Below the pieces are notes generated by a model. That model saw only the letters and a program-made list of their open reading frames with translations, was not told where the DNA came from and made no database searches. This document shows positions 54,797 through 63,329 of a stretch of DNA of 64,000 nucleotides, piece by piece. Each line of letters begins with the position of its first letter. The first letter of the stretch is position 1. A program made the translations under genes and the position numbers. The DNA lies in assembly GCA_009668225.1 (NCBI GenBank), contig WJYK01000019.1:23803-87802 (forward strand), read 5' to 3'. This DNA is from Enterobacteriaceae bacterium RIT693. Lineage in GTDB: Bacteria > Pseudomonadota > Gammaproteobacteria > Enterobacterales > Enterobacteriaceae.

Positions 54797-56210
54797 GTTG
54801 TTCCTCAATCAATTCCTTGATTAAACGTGACAACGTCACTACTGCCTGACGTTCCCTTTCACCCCAGCTCCACGAGGCGTTGAAGCGGAAATAGTTATCC
54901 CAGGCTCTGCCCGTAGTGAACATTTTCCCCGGGGCGATGCTTATCTTATGCGCCAGCGCCCGCTCGTTAAGCAGGCTGGCATCCAGCCCTGCCGGCAGCT
55001 CAATCCACAGGAAATAGCCGCTTTCGCTGCGGTGGATTTTCACCTCCGGCGGGAAGAGTTCGCTTAGCGTCTGCCACGCCTGCTGTTTCCGCTCAGCCAG
55101 CATCCTGCGCAGTTTTCGCAAGTGCGTGTCATAGCGGCGGGTAGCCAGAAAATCGACCAGCGCCAGCTGCATCGGCGAACTGGTGGACAGCGTGCTCATC
55201 AACTGCAGTTGCTGAATGCGACGAGCGTGTTTTCCGGCGGCCACCCAGCCGATGCGAAACCCAGCCACCAGGCATTTTGAAAACGAGGAGCAATGCAGGG
55301 TCATGTCGTGGGCGTCATACGCCCGGGCAGGCAGTGGCCTTTCCCGGCCGTAATAAAGCTCGCTGTAAACGTCGTCCTCAATCAGCGTGACGTTATGCGC
55401 CTGCAACAGCTTCACCAGCTGCGTTTTTTTCTCCGGTGAGAGCGTCACGCCCAGCGGATTCTGGCTGTTGGTCATTAACCAGCAGGCTTTAACCGGGTAT
55501 TCCACCAGAGCCTGCGCCAGCGCGTCGAGATCGATCCCGCTTACCGGGTCTGTTGCGACCGAGAGCGCTTTAAGCCGCAGGCGTTCCAGCGCCTGCAGCG
55601 CACCGTAGAAACAAGGGTTTTCGACAATCACCCAGTCGCCCGGCTCGGTGACCGCCTGCAGACTGAGATTGAGCGCCTCCAGCGCCCCCGCGGTGATAAC
55701 AATTTCGTCGGGTGAAACGTGCATCCCCTGCTGGGCATAGCGCTGGGCGATGGCGTGGCGCAGCGCTTCGTTACCGGGCGGCAGGCTTTCAATCACGCTG
55801 ATGGCGGTGGCCGTTTTGCTGACCGCCGCCATTGAACGGTGGAGGGCCTGGAGCGGAAACAGGCGTGGATCCGGGAACGCGGAACCAAACGGCACCACGG
55901 AGGCATCCGTGCTTGCCTGCAGTACATCGAAGATATAGGTGTTGATATCGACGGTTTCCGCGCGGGTCACCTGCACCGCAGGCGGCGCGGTGCGCGCAAC
56001 GGGCCGGGGCGCAACGTAGTAGCCAGACTGCGGCCTGGCAACGATTGCCCCCTGGCTTTCAAGCATCTGGTAGGCGTGCCCTACGGTCATAAAGCTCATC
56101 CCGCTGTGGCCGACCTGCTCGCGCAGCGAAGGCAAACGATCGCCCGGCTGCCAGACGCCGAGGGCAATCTGATCGAGGATCTGCTGTGCCAGCTGCTGGT
56201 ACTTTTTCAT
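54783..56210 (-). CDS. ydcR: MocR-type regulator YdcR (GntR DNA-binding plus aminotransferase domain)
   Basis: The 475-residue product matches E. coli YdcR almost throughout. The GntR winged helix is QQILDQIALGVWQPGDRLPSLREQ (about 8-31) with GMSFMTVGHAYQMLESQG. A linker leads to a fold-type I aminotransferase-like domain: PPGNEALRHAIAQRY, TAGALEALNLSLQAVTEPGD, NSQNPLG, and the Schiff-base lysine in SSFSKCLVAGFRIGW (K in SFSK). MocR regulators bind PLP and an amine or amino acid. In E. coli it precedes ydcSTUV and patD; here it is 4.5 kb from patD on the same strand. Confidence 0.94.
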   Translation of the reverse strand: MKKYQQLAQQILDQIALGVWQPGDRLPSLREQVGHSGMSFMTVGHAYQMLESQGAIVARPQSGYYVAPRPVARTAPPAVQVTRAETVDINTYIFDVLQASTDASVVPFGSAFPDPRLFPLQALHRSMAAVSKTATAISVIESLPPGNEALRHAIAQRYAQQGMHVSPDEIVITAGALEALNLSLQAVTEPGDWVIVENPCFYGALQALERLRLKALSVATDPVSGIDLDALAQALVEYPVKACWLMTNSQNPLGVTLSPEKKTQLVKLLQAHNVTLIEDDVYSELYYGRERPLPARAYDAHDMTLHCSSFSKCLVAGFRIGWVAAGKHARRIQQLQLMSTLSTSSPMQLALVDFLATRRYDTHLRKLRRMLAERKQQAWQTLSELFPPEVKIHRSESGYFLWIELPAGLDASLLNERALAHKISIAPGKMFTTGRAWDNYFRFNASWSWGERERQAVVTLSRLIKELIEEQHVQD

Positions 56211-56297
56211 GCGCTGCTCCCTGTCTATATCACAGCGCTAAAAATACGCTGTTTTGTACAACTGTTATAGTCAGAAAGTGATTTTTAACACGGAAAA

Positions 56298-56318
56298 ACG
56301 GGCGGCAAAGCCGCCCGT
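56298..56318 (-). terminator. Terminator of the ugp-like/gpdQ operon
   Basis: ACGGGCGGC and GCCGCCCGT form a 9-bp stem with loop AAA. On the minus strand a run of five T follows, making an intrinsic terminator 22 bp after the binding-protein stop. Confidence 0.85.
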
Positions 56319-56339
56319 GAGGAGGGAAACGCGAGGATT

Positions 56340-57662
56340 TTACTTCACGTCGGCCAGCGCCGTTTTCTCAACGTAAGGCTTCATCAGGCTGTCCGCCGTT
56401 TGCTGAGCGGATTTTGCTGCGGCTTCCGGGGTAACCTTTTGATCGTTCACCACCGCCGCCAGCTGGTTTTCCATCGCCTGGCGTACGGCGACCGTTTCAT
56501 AGGTCGAGTACCACGGATGGGCGTATTTCAGCTGATCCAACGCGATTTGCGCCCGCGGATCTTTCTGCAAATACGCTTTCATTTCCGGCGTGTCATAAGA
56601 GGCTTTTAGCGGCGAGAAGTATCCGGTGAAGCGGCTCCACGCGCCGTTAACCTGCGGACTAACCAGATAGGTCAGGAACTGATAAGCCGCTTTTTTCTGC
56701 GCATCGGAAATACCTTTGAAGCTCACCAGGCTCGCACCGCCAATAGGCACCGCGCGCTGTTCTTTGGCGGGCATCATCGCCACTTCCATATCAAAGTCTT
56801 TGCTGTTTTCTCGCATAAAGCCCAGCGCACCGGTGCTCAGCATCGCCATGCCCAGCTTGCCGCTAAAGAATGCGGCGCTGATTTGCTTCGAGTTCAGCAC
56901 GCCAGACGGCATCACTTTGTCGCGGTAAACCATGTTCTGCCAGAAGCGCAGCGCGCCGATGGTGGTCGGCGAATCGTAATACACTTCGCCAGGATAGTTT
57001 TCGTTGAAGTAGTTGCCGCCGTTGGCGCGAACCAGCGAGGAGAAGATCCAGCCGCCGTAATCGTCGTTGGTGGACGGCAGCATAATGCCCCACTGCCCTT
57101 TGCTGGCGTCGGTCAGCTTCTTCGCATCGGCCAGCATTTCGGCCCAGGTCTGCGGCGGCTGCTTGATGCCCGCCTGGTCGAACAGCGTTTTGTTGTAGTA
57201 CAGAATTGGCGTGGAGTTATGGAACGGAATCGCGTAAGTCACGCCCATCACCTGCGCATTCTTGTGCATGGCTGGCCAGAAGTCGTTCATCAGGAAATCG
57301 CCCGCCTTGCGGGTGCCGTATTTGAACAGCTCGTCCATCGGCTGGATTTCGTCTTTTAGCGCCAGGTCGGTGGTGAAGTTGGCCGACATGATCACCAGCG
57401 CCGGCGGCTGCCCGGCTTTCTGCGCGGATTCGGCTTTAATTTTGGTGGTGTCGTAGCTGCCGGTAAAAATACCGCGCACCTCAACGTCCTGCTGCGAGTC
57501 GTTAAACGCCTTGATGACGCGCGTCATCTCCATCGTCAGCTTGCCGTCGACCGGCGCCGGGAACATAAAATCAATTTTCTCTTTTGCCAGCGCTGCGCCG
57601 CTCACGGCCAGCGAACAGCAAACGGCAAGCGCCCGCCATTTATGCATCAGGGGGTTAAACAT
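56340..57662 (-). CDS. ABC transporter periplasmic binding protein, UgpB-like
   Basis: The product is 440 residues from the ATG at 57662 (AGGAG seven bases upstream; a 51-residue extension read further upstream overlaps the ATPase gene). A signal peptide (RALAVCCSLAVSGAALA) is followed by a family-1 solute-binding protein with IDFMFPAPVDGKLTMEMTRVIKAFN, YAIPFHNSTPILYYNKTLFDQAG, LPSTNDDYGGWIF and VPIGGASLVSFKG. The last segments resemble UgpB, which binds glycerol-3-phosphate and glycerophosphodiesters. Its position behind gpdQ supports that ligand class. It is the last gene of the operon. Confidence 0.88.
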   Translation of the reverse strand: MFNPLMHKWRALAVCCSLAVSGAALAKEKIDFMFPAPVDGKLTMEMTRVIKAFNDSQQDVEVRGIFTGSYDTTKIKAESAQKAGQPPALVIMSANFTTDLALKDEIQPMDELFKYGTRKAGDFLMNDFWPAMHKNAQVMGVTYAIPFHNSTPILYYNKTLFDQAGIKQPPQTWAEMLADAKKLTDASKGQWGIMLPSTNDDYGGWIFSSLVRANGGNYFNENYPGEVYYDSPTTIGALRFWQNMVYRDKVMPSGVLNSKQISAAFFSGKLGMAMLSTGALGFMRENSKDFDMEVAMMPAKEQRAVPIGGASLVSFKGISDAQKKAAYQFLTYLVSPQVNGAWSRFTGYFSPLKASYDTPEMKAYLQKDPRAQIALDQLKYAHPWYSTYETVAVRQAMENQLAAVVNDQKVTPEAAAKSAQQTADSLMKPYVEKTALADVK

Positions 57663-58728
57663 GGTCAATCTCCTGGTGTAAGTTGTGGTGAAGGTCTGTG
57701 TGGAAAAGGTGAATATCCGATGTGGAATAACCGAGGGTAAGCGTATCGCCTTTTTCTGGTACCTCGTCGCGGTGGCGACGGGTGTAGCGTAACGTTCCCA
57801 GGGGTGTGCTGACATGGAGCAGATAATCTGCGCCCATCAGTTCTCTTTGCAGCACCGTCGCCGAAAGCGTCAGGTGCCCGTTCTCTGGCCTGTCCGTCAG
57901 GTGCTCCGGGCGAATCCCGAACCAGACGCTTTGCGCTTTCTCCGCAGCAGGCGGCAGAGGCAGATTCAACGTAGCGGGCAAAACGCGGCCGTCTTCACAG
58001 GGCAGAGAAACCAAATTCATTGCGGGCGAGCCGATAAAACCGGCAACAAACAGGTTAGCTGGCCGGGCATAAAGATACTCCGGCTTGCCCACCTGCTGCA
58101 CCACGCCCCCGTTCATCACCACAATACGGTCCGCCATCGACATGGCCTCCGTCTGATCGTGGGTGACGTAAATGGTGGTGGTTTTGAGCTGATGGTGCAG
58201 CGCCATGATGCTGTCACGCACCTCGGTACGCAGGCGAGCATCCAGGTTTGAGAGCGGCTCATCCATCAGGAACAGGCGCGGATTACGCACAATGGCTCTC
58301 GCCATCGCCACGCGCTGGCGCTGCCCGCCGGACAGTTTGGCCGGTCTACGGTCGAGCAATTCGCCAAGTTGCAGCATCGTGGCAACCTGTTCGAGACGCG
58401 GCTGCCAGCTGGCTTTATCTTCTTTGCGGATCTTCATGCCAAACGTGATGTTGTCGCGCACGGTCAGGTGCGGAAAGAGCGCATAGTTCTGGAAGATCAT
58501 CGCGAAGTTGCGCTCGCGCGGCGACATCGAGGTAATATTCTCGCCGTGAAGCCAAATCTCACCGCTGCTGACCTCTTCCAGTCCGGCCAGCATCCGCAGC
58601 AACGTACTTTTACCGCAGCCGGAAGGCCCCACCAGCACCACAAACTCCCCTTCCTCGATGCTGAGCGACAGCGCGTTCAGCGCCGCTTTGCCTTCGAACT
58701 GCTTGCTTACCTGATTCAGTCTTAACAT
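57655..58728 (-). CDS. ABC transporter ATPase, UgpC/MalK-like
   Basis: The 357-residue product has Walker A GPSGCGKST (about 35-43), Q-loop FQNYALFPH, signature LSGGQRQR, Walker B LFLMDEPLSNLDA and the H-loop VTHDQTEAMSMADR. A C-terminal OB/TOBE-like regulatory domain follows (GIRPEHLTDRP). This is the layout of sugar and glycerol-phosphate importers. The coding end overlaps the binding-protein start by 8 bp, and 5 bp separate it from gpdQ upstream. Confidence 0.9.
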   Translation of the reverse strand: MLRLNQVSKQFEGKAALNALSLSIEEGEFVVLVGPSGCGKSTLLRMLAGLEEVSSGEIWLHGENITSMSPRERNFAMIFQNYALFPHLTVRDNITFGMKIRKEDKASWQPRLEQVATMLQLGELLDRRPAKLSGGQRQRVAMARAIVRNPRLFLMDEPLSNLDARLRTEVRDSIMALHHQLKTTTIYVTHDQTEAMSMADRIVVMNGGVVQQVGKPEYLYARPANLFVAGFIGSPAMNLVSLPCEDGRVLPATLNLPLPPAAEKAQSVWFGIRPEHLTDRPENGHLTLSATVLQRELMGADYLLHVSTPLGTLRYTRRHRDEVPEKGDTLTLGYSTSDIHLFHTDLHHNLHQEIDHV

Positions 58729-58733
58729 GGCCG

Positions 58734-59558
58734 TTAGCGCTCATCCGTCGGGCAACCGATCGCGGCGTCGTACAGCCACGGGCCTGCATAGTGCGCCAGC
58801 GAATGCTGGTAGCTCACCCACTGGTCGCCCACCTGGCGGTGCATCAGGCAGGACGGCGGCGACAAGTCGTAATACGGGCGGCTGTCTTCAAAGTGGTACG
58901 GCACCTGGTGAACCGTGCCGGGGATGGTGGCGATGGTCGCCTGGCGATATTGGGTCATCGTCAGGCAGTGGTTGTGACCGCAGAAAATGCGCACCAGCGA
59001 CGGGAAACGCGCCACCAAACCCAGCAGCAGATGACCGTTTTCGCAGGCGATTTTGTCCATCTGTGCGTTGCCCAACGGCAGCGGAGGATGGTGCATAAAG
59101 ACGGCTGTGGGCCTGTCGCCGCCCGCCGTTAGCTGCGCTTCAAGCCAGGCCACGGTGTTGTCCGTCAACCAGCCTTTGGAGTGCCCGGCCAGGCTGGAGT
59201 CGATAAACAGCAGCCGGGTTGCGAAATCGTCCACCGCATAGCGAATGTTTTCCGGATCGTGTCCCAGAGGCGGGCAAAGCGGATTCAAATACTCAAGGAA
59301 ATGCGCTTTGTCGTCGTGGTTGCCGGGGATCAGATAAAGCGGCGACTTGATGGTACCGAGCACCTGGCGCGCGACCTGGTACTCTTCCGGGCGGCCACAG
59401 TTGACGATATCCCCGCTGACGATGACCGCGTCCGGGCGTTCGCGCAGCGCATTCAGCTGCGAGGCCACGTCGGCATTGCCCGCGTTGATGTCGATAAAGC
59501 CATACAGTTTCTGGTTCTGACTGCGGAAATGGGTGTCGGAAATATGGGCCAATAACAT
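58734..59558 (-). CDS. gpdQ: Glycerophosphodiesterase GpdQ
   Basis: The 274-residue metallophosphoesterase is nearly identical in length and motifs to GpdQ of Klebsiella (Enterobacter) aerogenes. The metal ligands are D8 and H10 (HISDTHF), D50 (VSGDIVNCG), N80 (PGNHDD), H156 (FMHHPP) and the CGHNH pair near 195-197. The enzyme hydrolyses glycerophosphodiesters to glycerol-3-phosphate and an alcohol in the cytosol and also acts on other phosphodiesters. The ATG at 59558 has AAGGAG seven bases upstream. It sits inside the ugp-like operon between permease and ATPase genes, so transport and hydrolysis are coupled. Confidence 0.95.
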   Translation of the reverse strand: MLLAHISDTHFRSQNQKLYGFIDINAGNADVASQLNALRERPDAVIVSGDIVNCGRPEEYQVARQVLGTIKSPLYLIPGNHDDKAHFLEYLNPLCPPLGHDPENIRYAVDDFATRLLFIDSSLAGHSKGWLTDNTVAWLEAQLTAGGDRPTAVFMHHPPLPLGNAQMDKIACENGHLLLGLVARFPSLVRIFCGHNHCLTMTQYRQATIATIPGTVHQVPYHFEDSRPYYDLSPPSCLMHRQVGDQWVSYQHSLAHYAGPWLYDAAIGCPTDER

Positions 59559-59569
59559 CACTCAACTCC

Positions 59570-60457
59570 TTACTTGATACCTGAAAAACCAAAACTTCGC
59601 AGAAACTGCTTCTGGAAGGCGATAAAGGCGAGCATCAGCGGCAGGCAGACCATAATGGTACCCGCGCTGATGGTGCCCCACTGGCCGCCGGACTCGGCGC
59701 CCATAGCAAACGAAACGAGCCCGACCGTCAGCACCTGTTTGTCCGGGTCATTGAGCATCATCAGCGGCCACAGGTACTCGTTCCAGTGGTAGGTAATGCT
59801 CACGGTGGCGAAAGCCAGCACCGACGGCCAGCACATCGGCAGCAGCACGCGGTAAAGCACCTGCCACCAGCGGCAACCTTCCATCAGCGCGGCCTCCTCC
59901 AGCTCTTTCGGGATGGCGAGAAACGCCTGACGCATCAGGAACACGCCAAACGCAGAGGTGAAATAAGGCATCATCACCCCGGTCAGCGTGTTGAGCAGCC
60001 CCAGCGCTTTGAGCGTCATCATGTTCGGCACCATCATCACCACCGGCATGATCATCAACTGCACCAGGAACAGCAGGAACAGCGTCTGTTTGCCGCGAAA
60101 TTCATGGCAGGCGAAAACGTATCCGGCGGTGGTAATGGTGACGAGCTGCACGAAGAAAGTGCCGAAGCTAAAAATCAGCGTATTGGCGTACAAACTGAGC
60201 CAGTCGGCGCTCTGCCACGCATCGCGGAAGTTATCCAGCGTCAGGGGAAAGCGCGGCAATATCGAGGCCATGCCTTCCCCGAAGGTGCTGGCGCTAAAGG
60301 CTGAAGAAAGCATCCAGAGAAACGGACTCACCCACAGCAACGCCAGGCAGCACATCAGCACTGTGAGAGTGATGCCCTTTGATTTACGCAGGCGCAACCA
60401 CAGCGGCTGCGGCACGCTACGCGCGTTGACAACGGACCCAGAAAACTCAACGCTCAT
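59570..60457 (-). CDS. ABC transporter permease, UgpE-like
   Basis: The product is 295 residues from the ATG at 60457, which overlaps the end of the UgpA-like gene; the upstream frame to 60505 adds 16 residues unlike the family. Six helices are predicted, with the ATPase-contact loop IPKELEEAALMEGCRWWQVLYRVLLP (EAA motif) and a closing ISAGTIMVCLPLMLAFIAFQK and FLRSFGFSGIK. It pairs with the UgpA-like permease to form the membrane pore. The next gene, gpdQ, starts 11 bp later. Confidence 0.9.
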   Translation of the reverse strand: MSVEFSGSVVNARSVPQPLWLRLRKSKGITLTVLMCCLALLWVSPFLWMLSSAFSASTFGEGMASILPRFPLTLDNFRDAWQSADWLSLYANTLIFSFGTFFVQLVTITTAGYVFACHEFRGKQTLFLLFLVQLMIMPVVMMVPNMMTLKALGLLNTLTGVMMPYFTSAFGVFLMRQAFLAIPKELEEAALMEGCRWWQVLYRVLLPMCWPSVLAFATVSITYHWNEYLWPLMMLNDPDKQVLTVGLVSFAMGAESGGQWGTISAGTIMVCLPLMLAFIAFQKQFLRSFGFSGIK

Positions 60458-61322
60458 GGTGGGCGCCCCTTTCCAGCAGCTTGAGGTTAACGAACGAGAA
60501 GACAAACAGGCCGGCCAACGTCAGGAAAGTGGCGGCGGAGGCTTTGCCCAAATCATGAGTGTCCCAGGCGAGACTCTGGATGTAATACAGCAGCACGGTC
60601 GTGGCGTTATCCGGCCCGCCGCGCGTCATTACCGCCACGTGGTCGATTTGCGTGATCGAATAGATAAGCGCGGTAGTAATGACAAAGCTCAGCGTCGGGC
60701 GCAGCAGCGGCAGCGTGACCTTAAAGAACACCTGCGATGAGGTTGCCCCTTCCACGATCGCCGCTTCTCGCGCCGAGGCGGGCAGGCTTTGTAATCCCGC
60801 GAGGAAGAACAGCATGTAATAACCGGCAAACTTCCAGACGCCAATCAGCGCCAGGGCGTATAGCGCGCTGTTGCTGCGCCCGAGCCAGTTGTTGTTCATC
60901 GGCCCAAACAGTTTCGCCAGGTAGTAATCCAGCATGCCCATGCCCGGCATAAAGATGAACAGCCACAGCGCCGCCGCGCTGACCATCGGAATGATCATCG
61001 GGAAGAAGAAGGCCGTGCGCAGCCAGCGGTTGATGCGGTGGTTTTCCCAAAGCGCGACCGCCAGCAGCAGCGCCAGCGCAACTCCCGGGATAACGGTCAG
61101 CACGATATAAAACAGGTTGTTTACCAGCGACGTCCAGAACACCGCGTCGGTGAAAAGGCGCACATAATTGCCTATTCCCACATAAGCGCCGGCGTCGCCC
61201 GCCATACGGGTATCAAAAAGGCTGTCGTACACGGAGCGAACCAGCGGGAACCAGGTGAATAGCAGTAAAAAGAGTAAAGACGGCGTGAGAATCAGCCAGG
61301 GAAGCCAGGGTCGTTTTGTCAT
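60447..61322 (-). CDS. ABC transporter permease, UgpA-like
   Basis: The 291-residue product has six predicted helices. The N-terminus is LPWLILTPSLLFLLLFTWFPLVRSVYDSLFD, and the EAA loop is LPASAREAAIVEGATSSQVFFKVTLP, followed by ITQIDHVAVMTRGGPDNATTVLLYYI. These match the UgpA/MalF-type subunit. It is the first gene of the operon and starts 39 bp from an array of Pho-box-like repeats, so phosphate starvation probably induces the set. Confidence 0.9.
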   Translation of the reverse strand: MTKRPWLPWLILTPSLLFLLLFTWFPLVRSVYDSLFDTRMAGDAGAYVGIGNYVRLFTDAVFWTSLVNNLFYIVLTVIPGVALALLLAVALWENHRINRWLRTAFFFPMIIPMVSAAALWLFIFMPGMGMLDYYLAKLFGPMNNNWLGRSNSALYALALIGVWKFAGYYMLFFLAGLQSLPASAREAAIVEGATSSQVFFKVTLPLLRPTLSFVITTALIYSITQIDHVAVMTRGGPDNATTVLLYYIQSLAWDTHDLGKASAATFLTLAGLFVFSFVNLKLLERGAHHER

Positions 61323-61360
61323 TGTCCGAAAACCTATCGGGGTCAGAAGTCAGACAGTAT

Positions 61361-61400
61361 GGGAGTGATTTATGGCAGAAACGTGACGGGGAAATGGCAG
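61361..61400 (-). promoter_or_regulatory. Tandem Pho boxes upstream of the ugp-like/gpdQ operon
   Basis: Read on the minus strand: CTGCCAT, TTCC, CCGTCAC, GTTT, CTGCCAT, AAAT, CACTCCC. These are four 7-mers at an exact 11-bp period with AT-rich spacers in two of three gaps. The Pho-box consensus is CTGTCAT-AAAT-CTGTCAC; the first, second and third match at 6 of 7 positions and the fourth is degenerate. They end 39 bp before the UgpA-like start, where PhoB would replace -35 recognition. Confidence 0.75.
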
Positions 61401-61502
61401 TTTAGCGGTATAGAAAACCGGCAGCCTCCCGGCTGAGGGATAACTGCCTGTCGCTCAAAGAGATTGTCTTTACAGGGATATATTCTTCAGACAAGGAAAA
61501 CG

Positions 61503-61805
61503 CTACTGCATCTGCGCCAGGCTGGCCTTTTTGCTCTTGCGGTTATAAAGGCACAGCTCTTTGCCCGGTACCGGGCTGCTGTTTTTAAACTTATAGTTGC
61601 CTGAAATCACCACCGCCGAGTAACCAACGTCGTCGCTAAAATCTGTGCGCTTACCTTCAATCTTTTTCTCCTGCAGCGCGCTAATGGCAAGGCAGCTTTT
61701 TTGCACGTCTTTGTCCAACTGCTGCCAGGCTGCCTCCGAAGAAGCCTGGCTGCTAAAGGTGGTGAGTAAGACAGGAATTGCCGCGAGCGCATATCGCTTT
61801 TTCAT
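61503..61805 (-). CDS. Small secreted protein of unknown function
   Basis: The product is 100 residues from the ATG at 61805 (GAGGTCACT upstream). A signal peptide (RYALAAIPVLLTTFSSQA) is followed by about 78 mature residues: AAWQQLDKDVQKSCLAISALQEKK, then SAVVISGNYKFKN and GKELCLYNRKSKKASLAQM. Two cysteines could form a disulfide. I do not recognise the family. It follows the divergent direction to nothing on its left other than the ugp-like promoter region and is probably monocistronic. Confidence 0.7.
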   Translation of the reverse strand: MKKRYALAAIPVLLTTFSSQASSEAAWQQLDKDVQKSCLAISALQEKKIEGKRTDFSDDVGYSAVVISGNYKFKNSSPVPGKELCLYNRKSKKASLAQMQ

Positions 61806-62120
61806 AGTGACCTCGAAACAAAGGATTACGTACATATCAGCGTCATCAGGCTGATAATCTAAAGCAATATCAGCCCGGAATTATCTGTATTGTAGCTAAT
61901 GCTTCGAGGAACCTGACTAGTTCCGGCCTCCCCTGTAGATCACTGGCGGCTCCGCTATCAGCAGGCACTGCTGGTTTTGTGCTATTAGCGGAAGCGCCGG
62001 GCCAACAACTGCTTTGGGGTTTACTTACAGACGACAGGGAAGGAAGAAACCACCAGGGATGGTGACCTCACCCTCCGCCGCACACGGTGTCGCACGCCAT
62101 AATGCAGAGGTCGGGGTTGG
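61806..62120. other. Intergenic stretch at the edge of the CDI locus
   Basis: No complete gene is evident in these 315 bp. On the plus strand about 62045-62100 encodes the peptide EETTRDGDLTLRRTRC followed by RTP and a stop, a string I have seen at the ends of short frames in enteric prophage or toxin loci, so this may be a mobile-element remnant. The rest shows nothing recognisable. Confidence 0.4.
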
Positions 62121-62513
62121 TTATACGATTATTTGATTAATTTTTGATATGTCTTTTTTTAAATCATTATTAATATCTGAAGGTTCTAACTGATTTATAA
62201 GTTGCTTTATTTGGATAAAAATACGTTTCTGATCTTTTAGGTCCTTGCTTTTTATCGTCGATAAAGCTGCTATAAGTTCACCATCATAATATTCTCCAGC
62301 CAGCGGATCTTCAGTCAGCACATCCAACACGCCAGGCATTAATTGGTCAACACATAGATTCTGCCGAATGGCACGGCAAAGATCTTCTACGGCCAACTCT
62401 TCGATAGGTATATCGATGACGCGTTCAAACCATAGTTCAAGTGGAGACGGTGATTGCCAGCATTTTACATATGCACGATGCCAAGCGCTGGACAGTGAAG
62501 AGGTAGCACACAA
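62121..62513 (-). CDS. Orphan CDI immunity protein
   Basis: The 130-residue product is acidic. It has the pattern of a CDI immunity family: [30 protein letters not shown], then [20 protein letters not shown], then a C-terminal Lys-rich helix. Such proteins bind and neutralise a cognate CdiA toxin domain in the cytosol. Here no toxin frame precedes it, and a broken symE-like gene lies upstream, so it looks like an orphan immunity gene kept from an earlier toxin, a usual feature of cdi loci. The N-terminal start (ATG at 62513) has only a weak ribosome site and may differ. Confidence 0.75.
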   Translation of the reverse strand: MCATSSLSSAWHRAYVKCWQSPSPLELWFERVIDIPIEELAVEDLCRAIRQNLCVDQLMPGVLDVLTEDPLAGEYYDGELIAALSTIKSKDLKDQKRIFIQIKQLINQLEPSDINNDLKKDISKINQIIV

Positions 62514-62530
62514 GAAGAGTTTATAGGCAT

Positions 62531-62560
62531 CGTGTCACGGTGCGTCAACACCGTGACACG
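62531..62560. other. Strong hairpin upstream of the symE-like gene
   Basis: CGTGTCACGGTG and CACCGTGACACG pair perfectly over 12 bp with loop CGTCAA. It lies 33 bp before the symE-like start and 18 bp from the orphan immunity start. There is no T-run on either strand. It may be a regulator-binding palindrome or an RNA structure. It does not resemble a LexA box, although E. coli symE is under LexA. Confidence 0.6.
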
Positions 62561-62592
62561 ACTAGCCACAACAACTATTAGGAGTAGTTGAT

Positions 62593-62956
62593 ATGGCTAA
62601 GCAACATCATAAGTCAGAACCCGCCACACCCCAAGCACTGCGGCACCTCAAGGTCGGCTATGTCAGCCGCCGTCACGAGAACCGCACCACATACATGACC
62701 ACCTATTACTCCCGCACGCCCAGTCTGCACCTCAAGGGCGACTGGCTGGCTCGATGAGGCAGGATTTGAGACCGGGACGCCGCTTAAGGTGCGGGTGATG
62801 CCGGGCTGCCTGGTACTGACCACGCAGGAGCCGCTCCCGGCCCTGCCGCCCGAGCCGGAGATTATGCAGACGCTGCGCAAGGTCTGTAAACTCTCCGCCC
62901 GCAAGCAGCGGCAGATGACGGAGCTGATCGAGGTTATCAGCAGGCCGCAGAAGTGA
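62593..62956 (+). pseudogene. SymE-like toxin gene, frameshifted by a 4-bp duplication
   Basis: The first frame starts at 62593 with GGAG eight bases upstream and codes for a SymE-like N-terminus (LKVGYVSRRHE, then [13 protein letters not shown]). It stops at 62755. The rest of the SymE pattern continues in the next frame from 62756 ([24 protein letters not shown], then [17 protein letters not shown]) to TGA 62954. TGGCTGGC at 62743-62750 is a tandem duplication; with one TGGC removed the joined frame reads [10 protein letters not shown], as in intact SymE proteins. SymE is an SOS-induced RNase-like toxin with an AbrB fold. This copy is presumably inactive. Confidence 0.85.
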
Positions 62957-62983
62957 GAAGATAACTGACTGGTATATAAAGTA

Positions 62984-63013
62984 AAATCCCGCCGAATAAG
63001 GGCGGGATTTTTA
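62984..63013. terminator. Bidirectional terminator between symE pseudogene and cdiI
   Basis: AAATCCCGCC and GGCGGGATTT pair over 10 bp with loop GAATAAG. T-runs follow on both strands. It ends the plus-strand symE transcript and the minus-strand cdiA-cdiI transcript. Confidence 0.85.
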
Positions 63014-63017
63014 GTGG

Positions 63018-63329
63018 TTAATAGAAGTCTGGATCTACCCGACCCTCTGCTTTCAGGATCTCAAGGAACCGGTTATAGGCTGTTTCATCGTATTCAAGAA
63101 GATCATCCAAAAGCTTTTCCTCTATCAATGGTTTATAAAAAACCCCTTCTTTATAATAAATAAAATCCCCATCCAGATTAGGATCAATTATATCTATACC
63201 GTTTTCTAATTTATAAACAGTAAGCCCACCATTTCCCTTAGGAAGACCATAAAAATAGGTATTTCCCCCAATCCAGTAAATGGCATAAATATCTACTGTT
63301 TGCCTTGCAAATTGGTTTCTTATCTTCAT
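63018..63329 (-). CDS. cdiI: Probable CDI immunity protein
   Basis: The 103-residue acidic protein is not of a family I can name: YAIYWIGGNTYFYGLPKGNGG is followed by DIIDPNLDGDFIYYKEGVFYKP and a helical end. The call rests on position. The start codon overlaps the stop of the CdiA toxin region (ATGA), as immunity genes do. It should bind the CdiA-CT encoded next to it in the cytosol of the producer. It is AT-rich compared with the chromosome, which is usual for exchangeable toxin-immunity cassettes. Confidence 0.8.
   Translation of the reverse strand: MKIRNQFARQTVDIYAIYWIGGNTYFYGLPKGNGGLTVYKLENGIDIIDPNLDGDFIYYKEGVFYKPLIEEKLLDDLLEYDETAYNRFLEILKAEGRVDPDFY

Noticed and set aside
57663..57815. 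Longer N-terminus of the UgpB-like binding protein
   Set aside because: The extension would precede a perfect signal peptide and overlap the ATPase gene; AGGAG before 57662 decides for the shorter form.
62614..62904. A 96-residue frame antisense to the symE-like gene
   Set aside because: The plus strand has strong SymE similarity in two frames; the antisense frame has none. A SymR-like antisense RNA could exist but cannot be seen directly.
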